Below, piece after piece: positions 9,590-18,646 of a stretch of DNA of 64,000 nucleotides. Position 1 is the first letter of the stretch; every line of letters begins with the position of its first letter. Position numbers and translations under genes: made by a program. Source of the DNA: CAWCAL01 sp963695075 (GTDB lineage Bacteria; Actinomycetota; Acidimicrobiia; Acidimicrobiales; CAWCAL01); NCBI GenBank assembly GCA_963695075.1, contig CAVOFR010000003.1:682001-746000 (forward strand), read 5' to 3'. The notes under the pieces are model-generated. The model did not search any database. It was not told the origin of the DNA and worked only from the letters and a program-made list of their open reading frames with translations.

Positions 9590-9939
9590 TGAATGCCTCA
9601 ATCGTTCGAGCCGACCGAATCGAGTTCGACACGTTCGCCCGGGTGTGCGACCTGCATCCGGAGTTGCTCGACCGCCTCGTCGCCCTCGGACTGCTCGAGA
9701 CCCTCACCGGAGCCGACGGCCGACGCTGGTTCGAACGGAGCCAGATCACAGCGGTGGGCCGTATCCGCCGACTCAGGTCCGGATTGCGGCTGAGCTACTC
9801 CGCGATCGCAGTGGTCGCGCCCCTCATCGACCGCATCGACGAACTGGAAGACGAGCTGCGGCGTGCCCAAGCCCACGGCCAGATCCCGAGGCGACGCAGT
9901 CGCAGCACGACGAACGAAGAGCGCCGTCATGCCGAGTGA
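9589..9939 (+). CDS. cbpM: Chaperone modulator CbpM (MerR-like)
   Basis: Protein of 116 residues with a MerR-type helix-turn-helix and a C-terminal coiled stretch (IDRIDELEDELRRAQA). CbpM proteins bind the J-domain of CbpA and inhibit it. The ATG overlaps the cbpA stop codon, which supports translational coupling and the functional assignment. The downstream thioredoxin gene starts 10 bp before this gene ends. Confidence 0.85.
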   Translation: MNASIVRADRIEFDTFARVCDLHPELLDRLVALGLLETLTGADGRRWFERSQITAVGRIRRLRSGLRLSYSAIAVVAPLIDRIDELEDELRRAQAHGQIPRRRSRSTTNEERRHAE

Positions 9940-10369
9940 GTCCGCGATCGTCGTCTGCCCGAACTGCGAGACCAAGAACCGGGTTCCCGCGGCGACCAGG
10001 GGGTTGGTGCAGTGCGCGACGTGCCATCGGCCACTGCCGTGGATCGTCGACGCTGACGAGGAGACCTTCGACGAGCTGGTCAACGCCTCGACGTTGCCGG
10101 TGGTAGTGGACCTGTGGGCACCCTGGTGCGGCCCGTGCCGGACGGTCTCGCCGCTGCTGGTCGAGCTCGCCCAGCAGTACGCAGGCCGGTTGAAACTGGT
10201 GAAGGTGAACGTGGATGCTGCTCCATCGGTCCAAGCTCGTTTCGGGGTGCAGGGCATTCCCACCTTCGTGCTCCTGCGCGACGGCCGCGAGATCGGGCGA
10301 CTCGTCGGAGCGCATCCCCTTCACGCACTGCGATCGTGGTTCGATCGAACCTTGGCCGGCCAGCCGTAG
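9929..10369 (+). CDS. trxC: Thioredoxin 2 with N-terminal zinc finger
   Basis: Cytoplasmic disulfide reductase of 146 residues. The N-terminus has two CxxC pairs (CPNC at 10-13, CATC at 29-32), the zinc ribbon typical of thioredoxin 2. The catalytic WCGPC is at residues 66-70 and the cis-Pro is in GIPTFVLL. ATG at 9929 lies inside the end of cbpM, so cbpA-cbpM-trx form one tight stress operon. Thioredoxin 2 enzymes are linked to oxidative and heat stress, in keeping with the co-chaperones. Confidence 0.9.
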   Translation: MPSESAIVVCPNCETKNRVPAATRGLVQCATCHRPLPWIVDADEETFDELVNASTLPVVVDLWAPWCGPCRTVSPLLVELAQQYAGRLKLVKVNVDAAPSVQARFGVQGIPTFVLLRDGREIGRLVGAHPLHALRSWFDRTLAGQP

Positions 10370-10605
10370 CCACACCTCCACGATGCTGCATGGAAAGGAC
10401 GATGGCGGCGGCGGAGACCTCGATGGTGGAGTCGAGTCCGAAGCCTGGGAGGGCGCTGGAGTCGGCGGCGCTCCTGCGGCGAGAGCGACCACGGCTTCGA
10501 TCGTTCCACGCCACGGCTGACGGTCCCGAGAGCGGGGCCAAAGGCCCTACAGGGCGGGCGGCGACGGGCCTACGGTCGAGGTCATGTGACGATGGAGGTC
10601 AGGTT

Positions 10606-12429
10606 GTGACGAATGGAGTTGTGACTTCGGCGAGTCGAGAGCCCGAGAGTGTGCGGGCGGCCACGATATTGGAGCGGTTTCGAGCGCGAGTTGAGGAGCA
10701 GGCGGAGCGAACCGCGATGAGATGTCGGGACGGTGAGCGATGGCACACGATCACGTGGGGGGATTACGGAACGGCGGTCGACGAGACCGCCGCGGGGTTG
10801 ATCGGGCTCGGGCTCGAGCCCGGTGACCGAGTGGGGCTGCTGTCGGCCAACCGACCCGAGTGGCACGTCGCCGATGTAGCGACCCTGTCCGCCGGGGGTG
10901 TGACCGTCCCGGTGTACCCCACGAGCTCGTCGTCGCAAGCCGCCTATGTGCTCGACGACGCAGGGTGTCGGGTGTGCTTCGTGGACAGCCCCGAGCAGCT
11001 CTCGAAGGTGCTGCTGCATCGCGGCGACCTCCCCGCGCTGGAGCGCATCGTGATGCTCGGACCGGCCGCCGGGCTGGCATCCCAGCTGCTCGTGACGCTC
11101 GACGATCTTCGCTCGGGCGATGGCAGCGTCGACGCGGTCCGCGAGCGGACCGCCGCACTGTCGGGCGACGACCTCGCCACACTCGTCTACACGAGCGGCA
11201 CGACCGGACCGCCGAAGGGCACCATGCTCTCCCACGGCAACGTCGTCTGGACGCTCGATGCCGTCGAGTCGATGATCGGCCTCCACTCGAGCGACAGGAT
11301 CCTCTCGTACCTGCCGCTGAGCCACATCGCCGAACGCGCCACCAGCCACTTCGGCCAGATCGCGTCAGGGGGCGAGACCTGGTTCGCCCGCAGCATGGCT
11401 ACCGTGCCGGACGACCTGCGCGCCTGCCGGCCGACGATCTTCCTCGCCGTGCCGCGGGTGTGGCAGAAGCTGCACGACGCCATCCTCGACGAGCTCGACT
11501 ACGGGCCTGTCCGTCTCGCTGGGCTGCTGGAGCGGGCCGCGACGTCGGAAACCCGCGAGGTGCGCGAGCGGTCGGTTCGGTCGATCACGGATCGGGCGAC
11601 CACCCTGGTGATCAAGCAGACGCTGGCGCGAGCCGTGCGACGCAGGCTGGGGCTCCATCGGGCCCGGTTCCTTGCCTCCGCGGCGGCGCCGATCCATCCC
11701 GAGCTCGTGCGGTGGTTCCATGGAATCGGGCTGCCGATCGCCGAGGTCTACGGCCAGACCGAGGACTGTGGGCCGGCGACGATCAACCCGCCCGACGCGA
11801 TCCGCATCGGCTCGGTCGGCAAACCGATCCCCGGCCTCGAGGTGTCGACGGCCGCAGACGGTGAACTGCTCGTGCGGGGCGGCAGCGTCTGCGTCGGCTA
11901 CTACCACCTACCCGACGCCACCGCGGAACTGTTCGACGACGAGGGATGGATGCGCACCGGCGACCTCGGCTACATCGACGACGACGGGTATGTCTGGATC
12001 ACCGGACGCAAGAAGGACCTCATCATCAACGCCGCCGGCAAGAACATCGCGCCTGCCGAGATCGAGTCGCGGCTGGCGATGGAGCCACTCGTCGGTCAGG
12101 CCGTCGTGATCGGCGACGGACGCAGGTACCTGACCGCGCTGCTGACCCTCGATGCCGACGCCGCGGCCGACTGGGCCGAGGAGCGGGGCGCGTTCGCCGG
12201 CATCGCCGAGCTCGCCCGCGACCCGCGGGTCCACCACGAGATCGGAGAGGCGGTGGAGCGCGTCAACCGGGAGCACGCACCGGTCGAGCAGATCAAGTAC
12301 TGGCGGGTACTTCCCGAGCCGCTGACGGTCGAGGACGACGAGCTCACCGCGACCTTGAAGGTCAAGCGCGACGTCGTGCAACGCGAGTACGCCGAGCTGG
12401 TCGAGTCGATGTACACCGAAGGCGGCTGA
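10606..12429 (+). CDS. Long-chain acyl-CoA synthetase (AMP-binding)
   Basis: ATP-dependent fatty acid-CoA ligase of 607 residues. AMP-binding P-loop YTSGTTGPPKGTMLSHGN near residue 193, the gate region with PTIFLAVPRVWQKLH typical of long-chain (FadD15-type) enzymes, then YGQTED, GWMRTGDLGYIDDDGYVWI and GRKKDLIINAAGKNI. GTG at 10606 follows GGAGGTCAGG, a strong ribosome site, so the ~160 residues of open frame upstream are excluded. The gene stands alone, with about 240 bp upstream containing no recognisable gene. Confidence 0.9.
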   Translation: MTNGVVTSASREPESVRAATILERFRARVEEQAERTAMRCRDGERWHTITWGDYGTAVDETAAGLIGLGLEPGDRVGLLSANRPEWHVADVATLSAGGVTVPVYPTSSSSQAAYVLDDAGCRVCFVDSPEQLSKVLLHRGDLPALERIVMLGPAAGLASQLLVTLDDLRSGDGSVDAVRERTAALSGDDLATLVYTSGTTGPPKGTMLSHGNVVWTLDAVESMIGLHSSDRILSYLPLSHIAERATSHFGQIASGGETWFARSMATVPDDLRACRPTIFLAVPRVWQKLHDAILDELDYGPVRLAGLLERAATSETREVRERSVRSITDRATTLVIKQTLARAVRRRLGLHRARFLASAAAPIHPELVRWFHGIGLPIAEVYGQTEDCGPATINPPDAIRIGSVGKPIPGLEVSTAADGELLVRGGSVCVGYYHLPDATAELFDDEGWMRTGDLGYIDDDGYVWITGRKKDLIINAAGKNIAPAEIESRLAMEPLVGQAVVIGDGRRYLTALLTLDADAAADWAEERGAFAGIAELARDPRVHHEIGEAVERVNREHAPVEQIKYWRVLPEPLTVEDDELTATLKVKRDVVQREYAELVESMYTEGG

Positions 12430-12549
12430 ATCGGTGTGGTGGGTCCGAGTATGCCGGCGAGTTCCGGATCCGATGCGAGCCGGCTCCTCTCACCTCGATG
12501 TCGGGCACGTGGCCGACGGAGCTTCCTCTGCTTCCTCGACAGACTCGCC

Positions 12550-12640
12550 CCATCTTCGGGCAGCCGTTTCCTCCGGTGAAACCAGGAGACGTTGTAGATA
12601 TCGAAGGATCTCGGCCTCTTCGCTGCAAGAGCACGGCTGG
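12550..12640 (-). pseudogene. Fragment of a stress-protein gene like that at 28.9 kb
   Basis: The minus strand encodes about 25 residues (SEEAEILRYLQRLLVSPEET) that closely match the middle of the glycine-zipper stress protein at 28915-29733 (SEEAEILRHLHRFLVSPEEA). Nothing of the rest of that gene is present. The 310 bp between the acyl-CoA synthetase and the lipoprotein contain no other recognisable gene, so this is best read as a leftover piece. Confidence 0.55.
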
Positions 12641-12739
12641 CTACTACTTGGCCACCGTGGAAGCCGTCTCGTGACCACAGCCGGCGCCCCGGGCGAGGCG
12701 CCGGATGCAGACGGTCTCCGAGTGTGCAACGGTGGCGCC

Positions 12740-13955
12740 ATGTCTTCCACCAGGCGTTCACGATTCATGCTCTTAGCCGCATGTGTCGCGTCTGCTGGGC
12801 GCGGGATGCGGATCCGACTCCTCTGACGAATCCGCCCCGGCGTCGAGCCTCCCGCCCGTTGCGACCGAGTCCGTCGCCCTGCCCGGCGACGAGCTCCATC
12901 TCAACGAGGTGCAGATGCTGGGATCGCACAACAGCTACCACCTCCCGGCCGCGCCCGAGATCGGCTCGACCCTGCAGGCGTTGGCTCCCGGGCTGTGGGA
13001 AACGATCTCCTACGAGCACCAACCCCTGACCGAGCAGCTCGAGCGGTACGGAATCCGCCAGTTCGAGCTCGACACCTACGCCGATCCCGAGGGTGGCGCC
13101 TATGCGAACCCGGGTGCGTACCAGTTCTTGGACCTGACCGTCCCCGAAGCCGTCGCCGATGCCCTGTCGGAGCCGGGATTCAAGGTGGCGCACATCGCCG
13201 ACATCGATCGCAACACGACGTGTCTCACCTTCGTCGAGTGCCTGACGGAGATCGAGACCTGGTCCGCTGCCAATCCTGATCATCTACCGATCATGATCAT
13301 GGTGGAGACCAAGGGCGACGACCTGCGCGAGGGTGACGACACCTTCGGCGTCGACGTGGACAGCCTGGGGGTCGAGTTCTCCCATCCGCCGGAGATGACC
13401 GCCCAGCTCTTCGACGACCTCGAGGAGGAGGTGCTCTCGGTGTTCGACGAGGACGCCGTCATCACGCCCGACGACGTGCGCGGCGACGCGGACACGCTGG
13501 AGGAAGCGGTGCTCACCCGAGGCTGGCCGGAGATCGCCCGCAGCAGGGGCAAGGTGATGTTCTCGTTGGTCGACACCGGTGAGTCCCGAGACATCTATGT
13601 CCAGGACGCACCGAGCCTGGAAGCCAAGCTGTTCTTCACGTCCAGCGAACCGGGCCGACCCGATGCCGCCTTCATCCGGATCGACGACTCGATGGAGGAC
13701 CCCGAGGGCTTGGCCGAGCAGGCCGCGGCCGGCTACCTGATCCGCACCCGGACCGACGAGCCGGGCATCCATGCCCCTACCGGTGATGTCAGCCTGCGCG
13801 ACAGCGCCATCGCCAGCGGCGCCCACTACCTCTCCACCGACTACTACCTGGCCGATCCCGAGACCGGCTATGAGGTGGCGCTACCGGGCGCAGCGGTGGC
13901 CCGTTGCAATCCGGTCACGGCTCCCCCCGCCTGCGATCGGATCACCGAGGAGTGA
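12740..13955 (+). CDS. PI-PLC-like Ca2+-dependent phosphodiesterase lipoprotein (frameshifted)
   Basis: Secreted phosphatidylinositol-specific phospholipase C-like protein of the Ca2+-dependent bacterial family. The fold's first catalytic His is in QMLGSHNSYHLP, followed by RQFELDTYADPEGG, with a second His in ahIADIDRNTTC context. The N-terminus MSSTRRSRFMLLAA is in one frame and LLGAGCGSDSSDE, a lipobox-like stretch, in another; removing one base near 12775-12785 joins them into a normal lipoprotein signal peptide. The GTG at 12783 is therefore probably not the real start. The gene is followed 5 bp later by a degenerate copy of the 39-bp palindrome. Confidence 0.75.
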
Positions 13956-13959
13956 GTAC

Positions 13960-14000
13960 TGGGGAGTTTCAGCTACACGTCGTGGAGCTGAGCGACCCCA
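13960..14000. repeat. Degenerate copy of the 39-bp palindrome (copy 2)
   Basis: An imperfect hairpin whose centre CAGCTACACGTCGTGGAGCTG matches the palindromes at 8444 and 32573, with mismatches and a small gap in the left arm. It lies directly between the end of the PI-PLC-like gene and an acyl-CoA dehydrogenase 3' tail on the minus strand, the same order as at 32.6 kb. Confidence 0.7.
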
Positions 14001-14006
14001 GAACCG

Positions 14007-14080
14007 CTACTCGATGCGCATGCCGGACAGCGATCGGGCGAAGACCAGCTGCCGGATCTGCTCGGTGCCTTCGTATTGCC
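14007..14080 (-). pseudogene. Acyl-CoA dehydrogenase 3' tail, copy A
   Basis: The minus strand encodes YEGTEQIRQLVFARSLSG then MRIE and a stop: the last ~24 residues of an acyl-CoA dehydrogenase, with no gene body upstream. Matching tails lie at 31568 and 32620. The tail is adjacent to the palindrome, as it is at 32.6 kb. It marks the left edge of the region rich in stress and transport genes. Confidence 0.7.
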
Positions 14081-14169
14081 GTTGGCCCTGAGCGGGTTGC
14101 GAGATGCGATCGGCTCAGACTCGCCGTTCCCGACATGGTCAGGGCACGAGTTCGAACGCCGGCCCGGAA

Positions 14170-14214
14170 GCTGAGCGGGGCGGTGAGCAGCACGCCGGTC
14201 TCGACGATCAACAC
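14170..14214 (-). pseudogene. Possible vapC N-terminal fragment
   Basis: About 12 codons reading MLIVETGVLLTA, like the start of the PIN toxin at 31764-32189 (MLIVDTGVL), with similar flanking bases. The match then ends. The 391-bp stretch from 13956 to 14346 holds only this, the acyl-CoA dehydrogenase tail, the palindrome and a palindromic promoter element. Confidence 0.35.
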
Positions 14215-14297
14215 GACTCAGGCCAGTCTGGGCATCTCTGGCACGCCTCGAGGTTGCCCCAGGTCATCGGGGACCCCACTCGCCTCCTCTCAGGAAA

Positions 14298-14311
14298 GGG
14301 ACCAACGCCCC
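14298..14311. promoter_or_regulatory. DosR-like box upstream of the USP/ATPase operon
   Basis: GGGACCAACGCCCC lies 49 bp before the ATG at 14347. It fits the GGGAC-N4-GNCCC core of DosR/DevR dormancy boxes. Related sites occur at 29833, 56754 and, with shorter spacing, 52554. The match is by eye. Confidence 0.45.
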
Positions 14312-14346
14312 TGTCGCCCACCTCACCTGCCGACGAGCCTCCCGGT

Positions 14347-15201
14347 ATGGACACGAAGTTGAGACGCTTGGTCGTTGGTGTGGACGGGTCGGCGGCAGCC
14401 GCCGCCGCGTTGTATTGGGCTGGCTTGCTCGCGGTGAGCGCCGACGCGGAGGTCGTGGCGGTCAGCGCCTTCGAGGTCCCGTGGTCCGAGGTGACGCCCG
14501 AAGACCACGAGCGGCTGGTCAAGGAGCGGGACCGCCTGTTGGCTGACGTATGGGTTCGCCCCGCGAGCGACGCTGGCGCGTCGGTGCGTGCGACGCTGCG
14601 TGAGGGCGACCCCCGTCACATCGTTCTGAGCGCCGCTGAAGCCGAAGGGGCCGATCTCGTCGTTCTGGGCCGCACTGGTACAGGTGGCGGGCCAGGGTTC
14701 TTGCACCTCGGCAGCGTCGCCGAATATGCCGCCCATCACACGCGCCAGGCCTTGGCGGTAATCCCATCGACAACGTCCGAACCGATCCAGCGGATCGTCG
14801 TCGGCGTCGATGGTTCACCTGACTCGTTGCATGCGGTCCAGTGGTGCGCTGACCTTGCCGGGATCACCGACGCGTCGGTCGTCGCGGTTGCAGTGGAGGA
14901 GGCGTACCTGGAGTGGACGCCGAGCACGAGCGCCGACAACTGGCGCCGCGACGTCGAACACCAGACCGACAGATGGGTAGCTCCTCTCACCGAGGCCGGG
15001 ATCGCGGTGGAACACGTCGCCCAGCGTGACTTGCATCCGGCCGACGGCTTGCTCGGTGGGGCCTCGGCCCGAGGCGGAGACCTCCTCGTCGTGGGCACGA
15101 GAGGGGCCGGCGGGTTCTCCGGCCTCAGGGCCGGCGGAGTGGCCATGAAGGTTCTACACCGGGCATCACTGCCCGTCGTGCTCGTCCCTCCGGAAGCCTA
15201 G
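14347..15201 (+). CDS. Tandem universal stress protein
   Basis: Cytoplasmic protein of 284 residues with two USP domains (about 1-140 and 148-284). Each begins with a VVGVDGS strand/loop, and each has the ATP-binding G-x2-G-x9-G(S/T) region in altered form (GRTGTGGGPGFLHLGSV; GTRGAGGFSGLRAGGV). Such tandem USPs are prominent in actinobacterial dormancy and stress regulons. It stands 12 bp upstream of the first A/V-ATPase gene in the same direction, so it is probably co-transcribed with the ATPase. A DosR-like box lies upstream. Confidence 0.9.
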   Translation: MDTKLRRLVVGVDGSAAAAAALYWAGLLAVSADAEVVAVSAFEVPWSEVTPEDHERLVKERDRLLADVWVRPASDAGASVRATLREGDPRHIVLSAAEAEGADLVVLGRTGTGGGPGFLHLGSVAEYAAHHTRQALAVIPSTTSEPIQRIVVGVDGSPDSLHAVQWCADLAGITDASVVAVAVEEAYLEWTPSTSADNWRRDVEHQTDRWVAPLTEAGIAVEHVAQRDLHPADGLLGGASARGGDLLVVGTRGAGGFSGLRAGGVAMKVLHRASLPVVLVPPEA

Positions 15202-15213
15202 GGAGCCGATCCG

Positions 15214-15666
15214 ATGCCGCCGCGATTGAGTGAGCTTCTAGAGCGAATCCGTCCGGCGGGCGCACCCGGCGCGCCGACCGAGGGGGAACAGCAGCGCGAA
15301 GAAGTCGACCGGGCGCGCGAGATCGCCGACATCGCCAGCACCCTCACGGTCTTCGAAGAGGAGGCGGATTCTGCGGTCGCGGCCGCCGCTGACCATGCAG
15401 CTGAGCTCCGCCGAGATGCCGAACGCCAGGCGCGTCAGATCCGCTCCGGTGTCGCCGACCGGATCGCCGCTTCCCGGACCGCTGCGGTACAGGGCTATGA
15501 GCAGCGAATCGAGGCCGAGCAGGCCCAGGTTACGGAGCAGATCGCGACGGAGATCGCCCGGCTGAAAGCCCGGGCCGAAGTGCGGATTCCTCCGCTGGTG
15601 GACGCGGCCATGCAGACCATCTGGTCGATCGTCCCAGCAGAACCACGTCCAAAGAGTCGCCCATGA
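15214..15666 (+). CDS. A/V-type ATPase peripheral stalk subunit (H/G-like)
   Basis: Protein of 150 residues, mostly one long Ala/Glu/Arg-rich helix (residues ~28-125) as expected for the peripheral stalk subunit that pairs with subunit E. It is first of nine overlapping ATPase genes; its stop overlaps the start of the subunit C gene by 4 bp. Assignment rests on composition, length and operon position. Confidence 0.7.
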   Translation: MPPRLSELLERIRPAGAPGAPTEGEQQREEVDRAREIADIASTLTVFEEEADSAVAAAADHAAELRRDAERQARQIRSGVADRIAASRTAAVQGYEQRIEAEQAQVTEQIATEIARLKARAEVRIPPLVDAAMQTIWSIVPAEPRPKSRP

Positions 15667-16586
15667 CAGCCGGTTGGGTTGCCGCCGCAACTCGAGGTGG
15701 AGCGCTGCTTCGCCGCCTCGTCGCAGTCGACGGTGCCCGCGCCCTGGCCGAAGCCGACACGTGGCCCGATGCCCGGGCCCGGCTGGCCCCCACGTTCTAT
15801 GGCGCCGAGTTGCCGGCTGATGCCGACCGCTCCACTGCTCGGAGGACAGCGACTGCGGCGACGGCCTGGCAGCTCCGGGTCCTGGCCGGATGGCTCCCGG
15901 TGGGGGCCTCCGGCCTTGCTCGGCTGTTCGCGGCGCCCATCGAGATCGCCAACATCGAGTCGCACCTGGCGCGCCTGGAGGGTGCAGCGATCCTGGATCC
16001 GGTACCGCTGGGGTCACTGGCGGTGGCGTGGCGTCGCGTCGCGACCACAACGTCGCCCGAGCAGGTCCGCGTCGTATTGGCCCAGTCTGCGTGGGCTGAC
16101 CCGGGCGGCACCGACCCCACATCAGTGGCAGTCGGGCTGCGGGTGGCATGGGCCCGCCGTCTCGTTCGCCAGGTCCCCGACGCGGCCCCGTGGGCCAAAG
16201 GTGGGTTGGCGCTGCTGATCGCCCGTGAGGTGTTCGCCTTCGACCGGGACATCCCCGCAGCTGCGGGCCGGGAGCTCGATCGACTGATCGGCCATCGGTG
16301 GCGACAGGCTGCGTCCATTCCTGACCTGGCCAAGCAGCTACCGGAGTCGGCGGCCTGGGCGCTGACCGACGTCGCATCAGCATCGGATCTGTGGCGAGCA
16401 GAGCTCGCGGTCGTCCACCGGGTGGCCGACGACGCCACCGGACTGGCCGCGGCCGGACGATTCACCCAGAGGACCGTCGCGGCCATCATGGCGTTGTTGC
16501 TCGTCGATCTCTGGCGTGTGACCACCGCCATCGAGGTGGCCGGCCGCGGCCCCGACCCGACCGAGGTGCTCGATGCAGTGGCCTGA
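15663..16586 (+). CDS. A/V-type ATPase subunit C (AC39-like)
   Basis: All-helical protein of 307 residues that would seat the central stalk on the membrane rotor. Sequence such as IEIANIESHLARLEG and the helical, Ala/Leu/Arg-rich remainder fit the AC39/NtpC family, but conservation is weak and the position between the stalk and subunit I genes is the main support. Its end overlaps the start of the next gene by 14 bp. Confidence 0.7.
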   Translation: MTAGWVAAATRGGALLRRLVAVDGARALAEADTWPDARARLAPTFYGAELPADADRSTARRTATAATAWQLRVLAGWLPVGASGLARLFAAPIEIANIESHLARLEGAAILDPVPLGSLAVAWRRVATTTSPEQVRVVLAQSAWADPGGTDPTSVAVGLRVAWARRLVRQVPDAAPWAKGGLALLIAREVFAFDRDIPAAAGRELDRLIGHRWRQAASIPDLAKQLPESAAWALTDVASASDLWRAELAVVHRVADDATGLAAAGRFTQRTVAAIMALLLVDLWRVTTAIEVAGRGPDPTEVLDAVA

Positions 16587-17973
16587 CCAGCTCTTGCCCG
16601 AACGGATGCTCCGAGCGGCAATCGTCGCACCCGAGAGCCGGCTGCGGCGGGTTCTCGTCGAGGTCGCCGGCGCCGGTGTCTTCGAACCGGATCCGCTGGA
16701 CAACCACGTCGAAGGCCCGATCGCTGCGCTGGCCAACCAAGCGACCGCCAACGGCGATGCACCCGACGCAGAGCTGTCGGTCGAACCGATCGACCCCGAG
16801 ACACTGGCCACGGGCGGGAACCTCGCCCTGCTGATGGGAGAAGCATCACTCGAGCAACAGTCGAAGGCAGCGAGACGAACGGGTCGGTGCGCAGTTGTCC
16901 CAGGGTGGATCCCGAGATCCCATCTTGGCTCGGTGCGAAGCCGCCTCGCTCCGTTCGGCGGAGCGATGGCCGAGCTCCCGCTCCGCCGGGGCATCGTCGC
17001 CCCGACATCGCACGCGGACGGTGCGCCGGGCAAGGCGCTGCGGCCGCTCGTGACAACCTATGCCACGGTTCCCTACCGGAATCTCGATCCGACGCTGTTC
17101 GCCGCCGTCGCGTACATGGTGATGTTCGGGATGATGTTCGGCGACGTCGCCCATGGTCTGGCACTGGTCGTGCTGGGCCTCGTCGCCTATCGCTTCGGCG
17201 GCGAGTGGTGGCCGGCCGCCCCACAGGCGGCACCGTTCCTGGTCGGCGCAGGTGCCTCCGCCACCGGTTTCGGATTGCTCTATGGCGAGGCGTTCGGGCC
17301 CACCGGGCTGGTGCCCACGTTGTGGCTCCGGCCCCTCGATGAGCCCGAGACGCTTCTGGCCGCCGGCCTCGTGCTCGGCATCTGCCTACTCACCGTCACC
17401 TTCGTGTTGGCGACGGTCAACCGATGGCGAGAGGGCGGTCCCGCTGTCGCCCTCTACGACGCGTCCGGGATCGGTGGCGCCCTGCTCTTCGCCGGCATCG
17501 CTGCGGTCGCCGGTGGCGTCGTCGGTTCGATCTCCTGGTTGTCCCAGACTGGCGTAGCGGTCGCGGTGGCCGGTGCCTTGTTGGTCTTCATCGGCCTGTT
17601 GGTCCAGGCCGGGTGGGGCCCGGCCGGCTTTGCCCAAGCCCTCGTCGAGATGTTCGACACGGTGCTGCGGCTGGGATCCAACATCGTCTCCTTCACCCGC
17701 CTCGCCGCCTTTGGCTTGACCCATGCCGTCCTCTCCCAGGTGACCTGGGAAGGCACCGTCGGCTTGTGGGACCGATCCGGCCTCCTTTCAAGGATCGCGG
17801 CGATCGCTTTGTTCGCGGTGGGCAATCTCGCCGCCTTCGCTATCGGTGCCCTGGTAGGCGGGATCCAGGCCCTCCGTCTGGAGTACTACGAGATGTTCTC
17901 CCGCCTCTTCGCGACCCAGGGCCGACCATTCGAGCCCTGGCACATTCCCACCCACACATCGGAGACCCCATGA
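16573..17973 (+). CDS. A/V-type ATPase membrane subunit I (a-subunit)
   Basis: Membrane stator subunit that carries ions to the rotor. It has 466 residues, shorter than the 600-650 usual in archaea and Thermus; the cytoplasmic N-terminal domain is reduced to about 150 residues. The membrane half is clear: AAVAYMVMFGMMFGDVAHG near residue 178 and LRLGSNIVSFTRLAAFGLTH near residue 365, the latter with the conserved Arg facing the rotor. The stop overlaps the next start (ATGA). Confidence 0.88.
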   Translation: MQWPDQLLPERMLRAAIVAPESRLRRVLVEVAGAGVFEPDPLDNHVEGPIAALANQATANGDAPDAELSVEPIDPETLATGGNLALLMGEASLEQQSKAARRTGRCAVVPGWIPRSHLGSVRSRLAPFGGAMAELPLRRGIVAPTSHADGAPGKALRPLVTTYATVPYRNLDPTLFAAVAYMVMFGMMFGDVAHGLALVVLGLVAYRFGGEWWPAAPQAAPFLVGAGASATGFGLLYGEAFGPTGLVPTLWLRPLDEPETLLAAGLVLGICLLTVTFVLATVNRWREGGPAVALYDASGIGGALLFAGIAAVAGGVVGSISWLSQTGVAVAVAGALLVFIGLLVQAGWGPAGFAQALVEMFDTVLRLGSNIVSFTRLAAFGLTHAVLSQVTWEGTVGLWDRSGLLSRIAAIALFAVGNLAAFAIGALVGGIQALRLEYYEMFSRLFATQGRPFEPWHIPTHTSETP

Positions 17974-18431
17974 ACCCCTGGCTGCTCGGCATCCTCCTCA
18001 TCACCCCGTTCGGCCTGGCGATCGCCTTGACCGGGCGCCGCGGTTCCCGGACCGTCCAGCGATCACTGATCAGGTCACTGGCCGCTACTGCCGTCCTGGC
18101 TGTGGGCGTGCTCGCCGTGGCGTTCGGAGGCGCCGGTGGCGATCAGGCGGAGGCGGCCACAGCTCCCGTAGCCGGCGTCGTTCAGGCCCAGCAGACCGCG
18201 CCGGCCACCACCGGCGTCGACAGTGGTGCTGCGTTCATCGGGGCCGGCATCGCCGTCGCGGCTTCAGCTCTCGGTGCCGGCATCGCGATCGCCTACGCGG
18301 GATCGGCGGCGCTGGCGGCGGTCAGCGAGCAACCCGACCTGTTCGGTCGAGCCATGGTCGTGGTCGGTCTGGCCGAGGGGGTTGCCATCTATGGGCTCAT
18401 TGTCGCCGTCTTGATCCTGGGCAAGGTATGA
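17970..18431 (+). CDS. A/V-type ATPase rotor subunit K (proteolipid)
   Basis: Proteolipid of the ion-translocating ring, 153 residues. The C-terminal half is one classical hairpin (AGIAVAASALGAGIAIAYAG, then MVVVGLAEGVAIYGLIVAVL) with the ion-binding Glu in LAEG. The N-terminal ~60 residues add two hydrophobic segments, the second ending ... GDQAEAA like a cleavable signal or an extra hairpin without an acidic residue. Whether it carries H+ or Na+ cannot be settled by eye. Overlaps both neighbours by 4 bp. Confidence 0.88.
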   Translation: MNPWLLGILLITPFGLAIALTGRRGSRTVQRSLIRSLAATAVLAVGVLAVAFGGAGGDQAEAATAPVAGVVQAQQTAPATTGVDSGAAFIGAGIAVAASALGAGIAIAYAGSAALAAVSEQPDLFGRAMVVVGLAEGVAIYGLIVAVLILGKV

Positions 18432-18646
18432 GCACGGTCGTCGCGCTCGGTGAGACACACGAGCTGGAAGGTTTCGTCCTGGTCGGTGCCACCGTCATGG
18501 CAGCGGCGACGCCAGAAGCGGTCGTCGACGCCTGGCACAACCTCGGCCGGGACGTGGGCATGGTGATCCTCTCCCCCACCGCGGCCGAGACGCTGCGGCC
18601 GAGCCTGGCGGACCGCCCGGACGTGTTGACGGTGGTGATGCCATGA
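18428..18646 (+). CDS. A/V-type ATPase subunit F
   Basis: Small central-stalk subunit of 72 residues, a little shorter than the usual ~100. The pattern of a beta strand (EGFVLVGATV), helix, and MVILSPTAAETL fits the Rossmann-like F subunit. It overlaps subunit K upstream and subunit E downstream by 4 bp each. Confidence 0.7.
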   Translation: MSTVVALGETHELEGFVLVGATVMAAATPEAVVDAWHNLGRDVGMVILSPTAAETLRPSLADRPDVLTVVMP

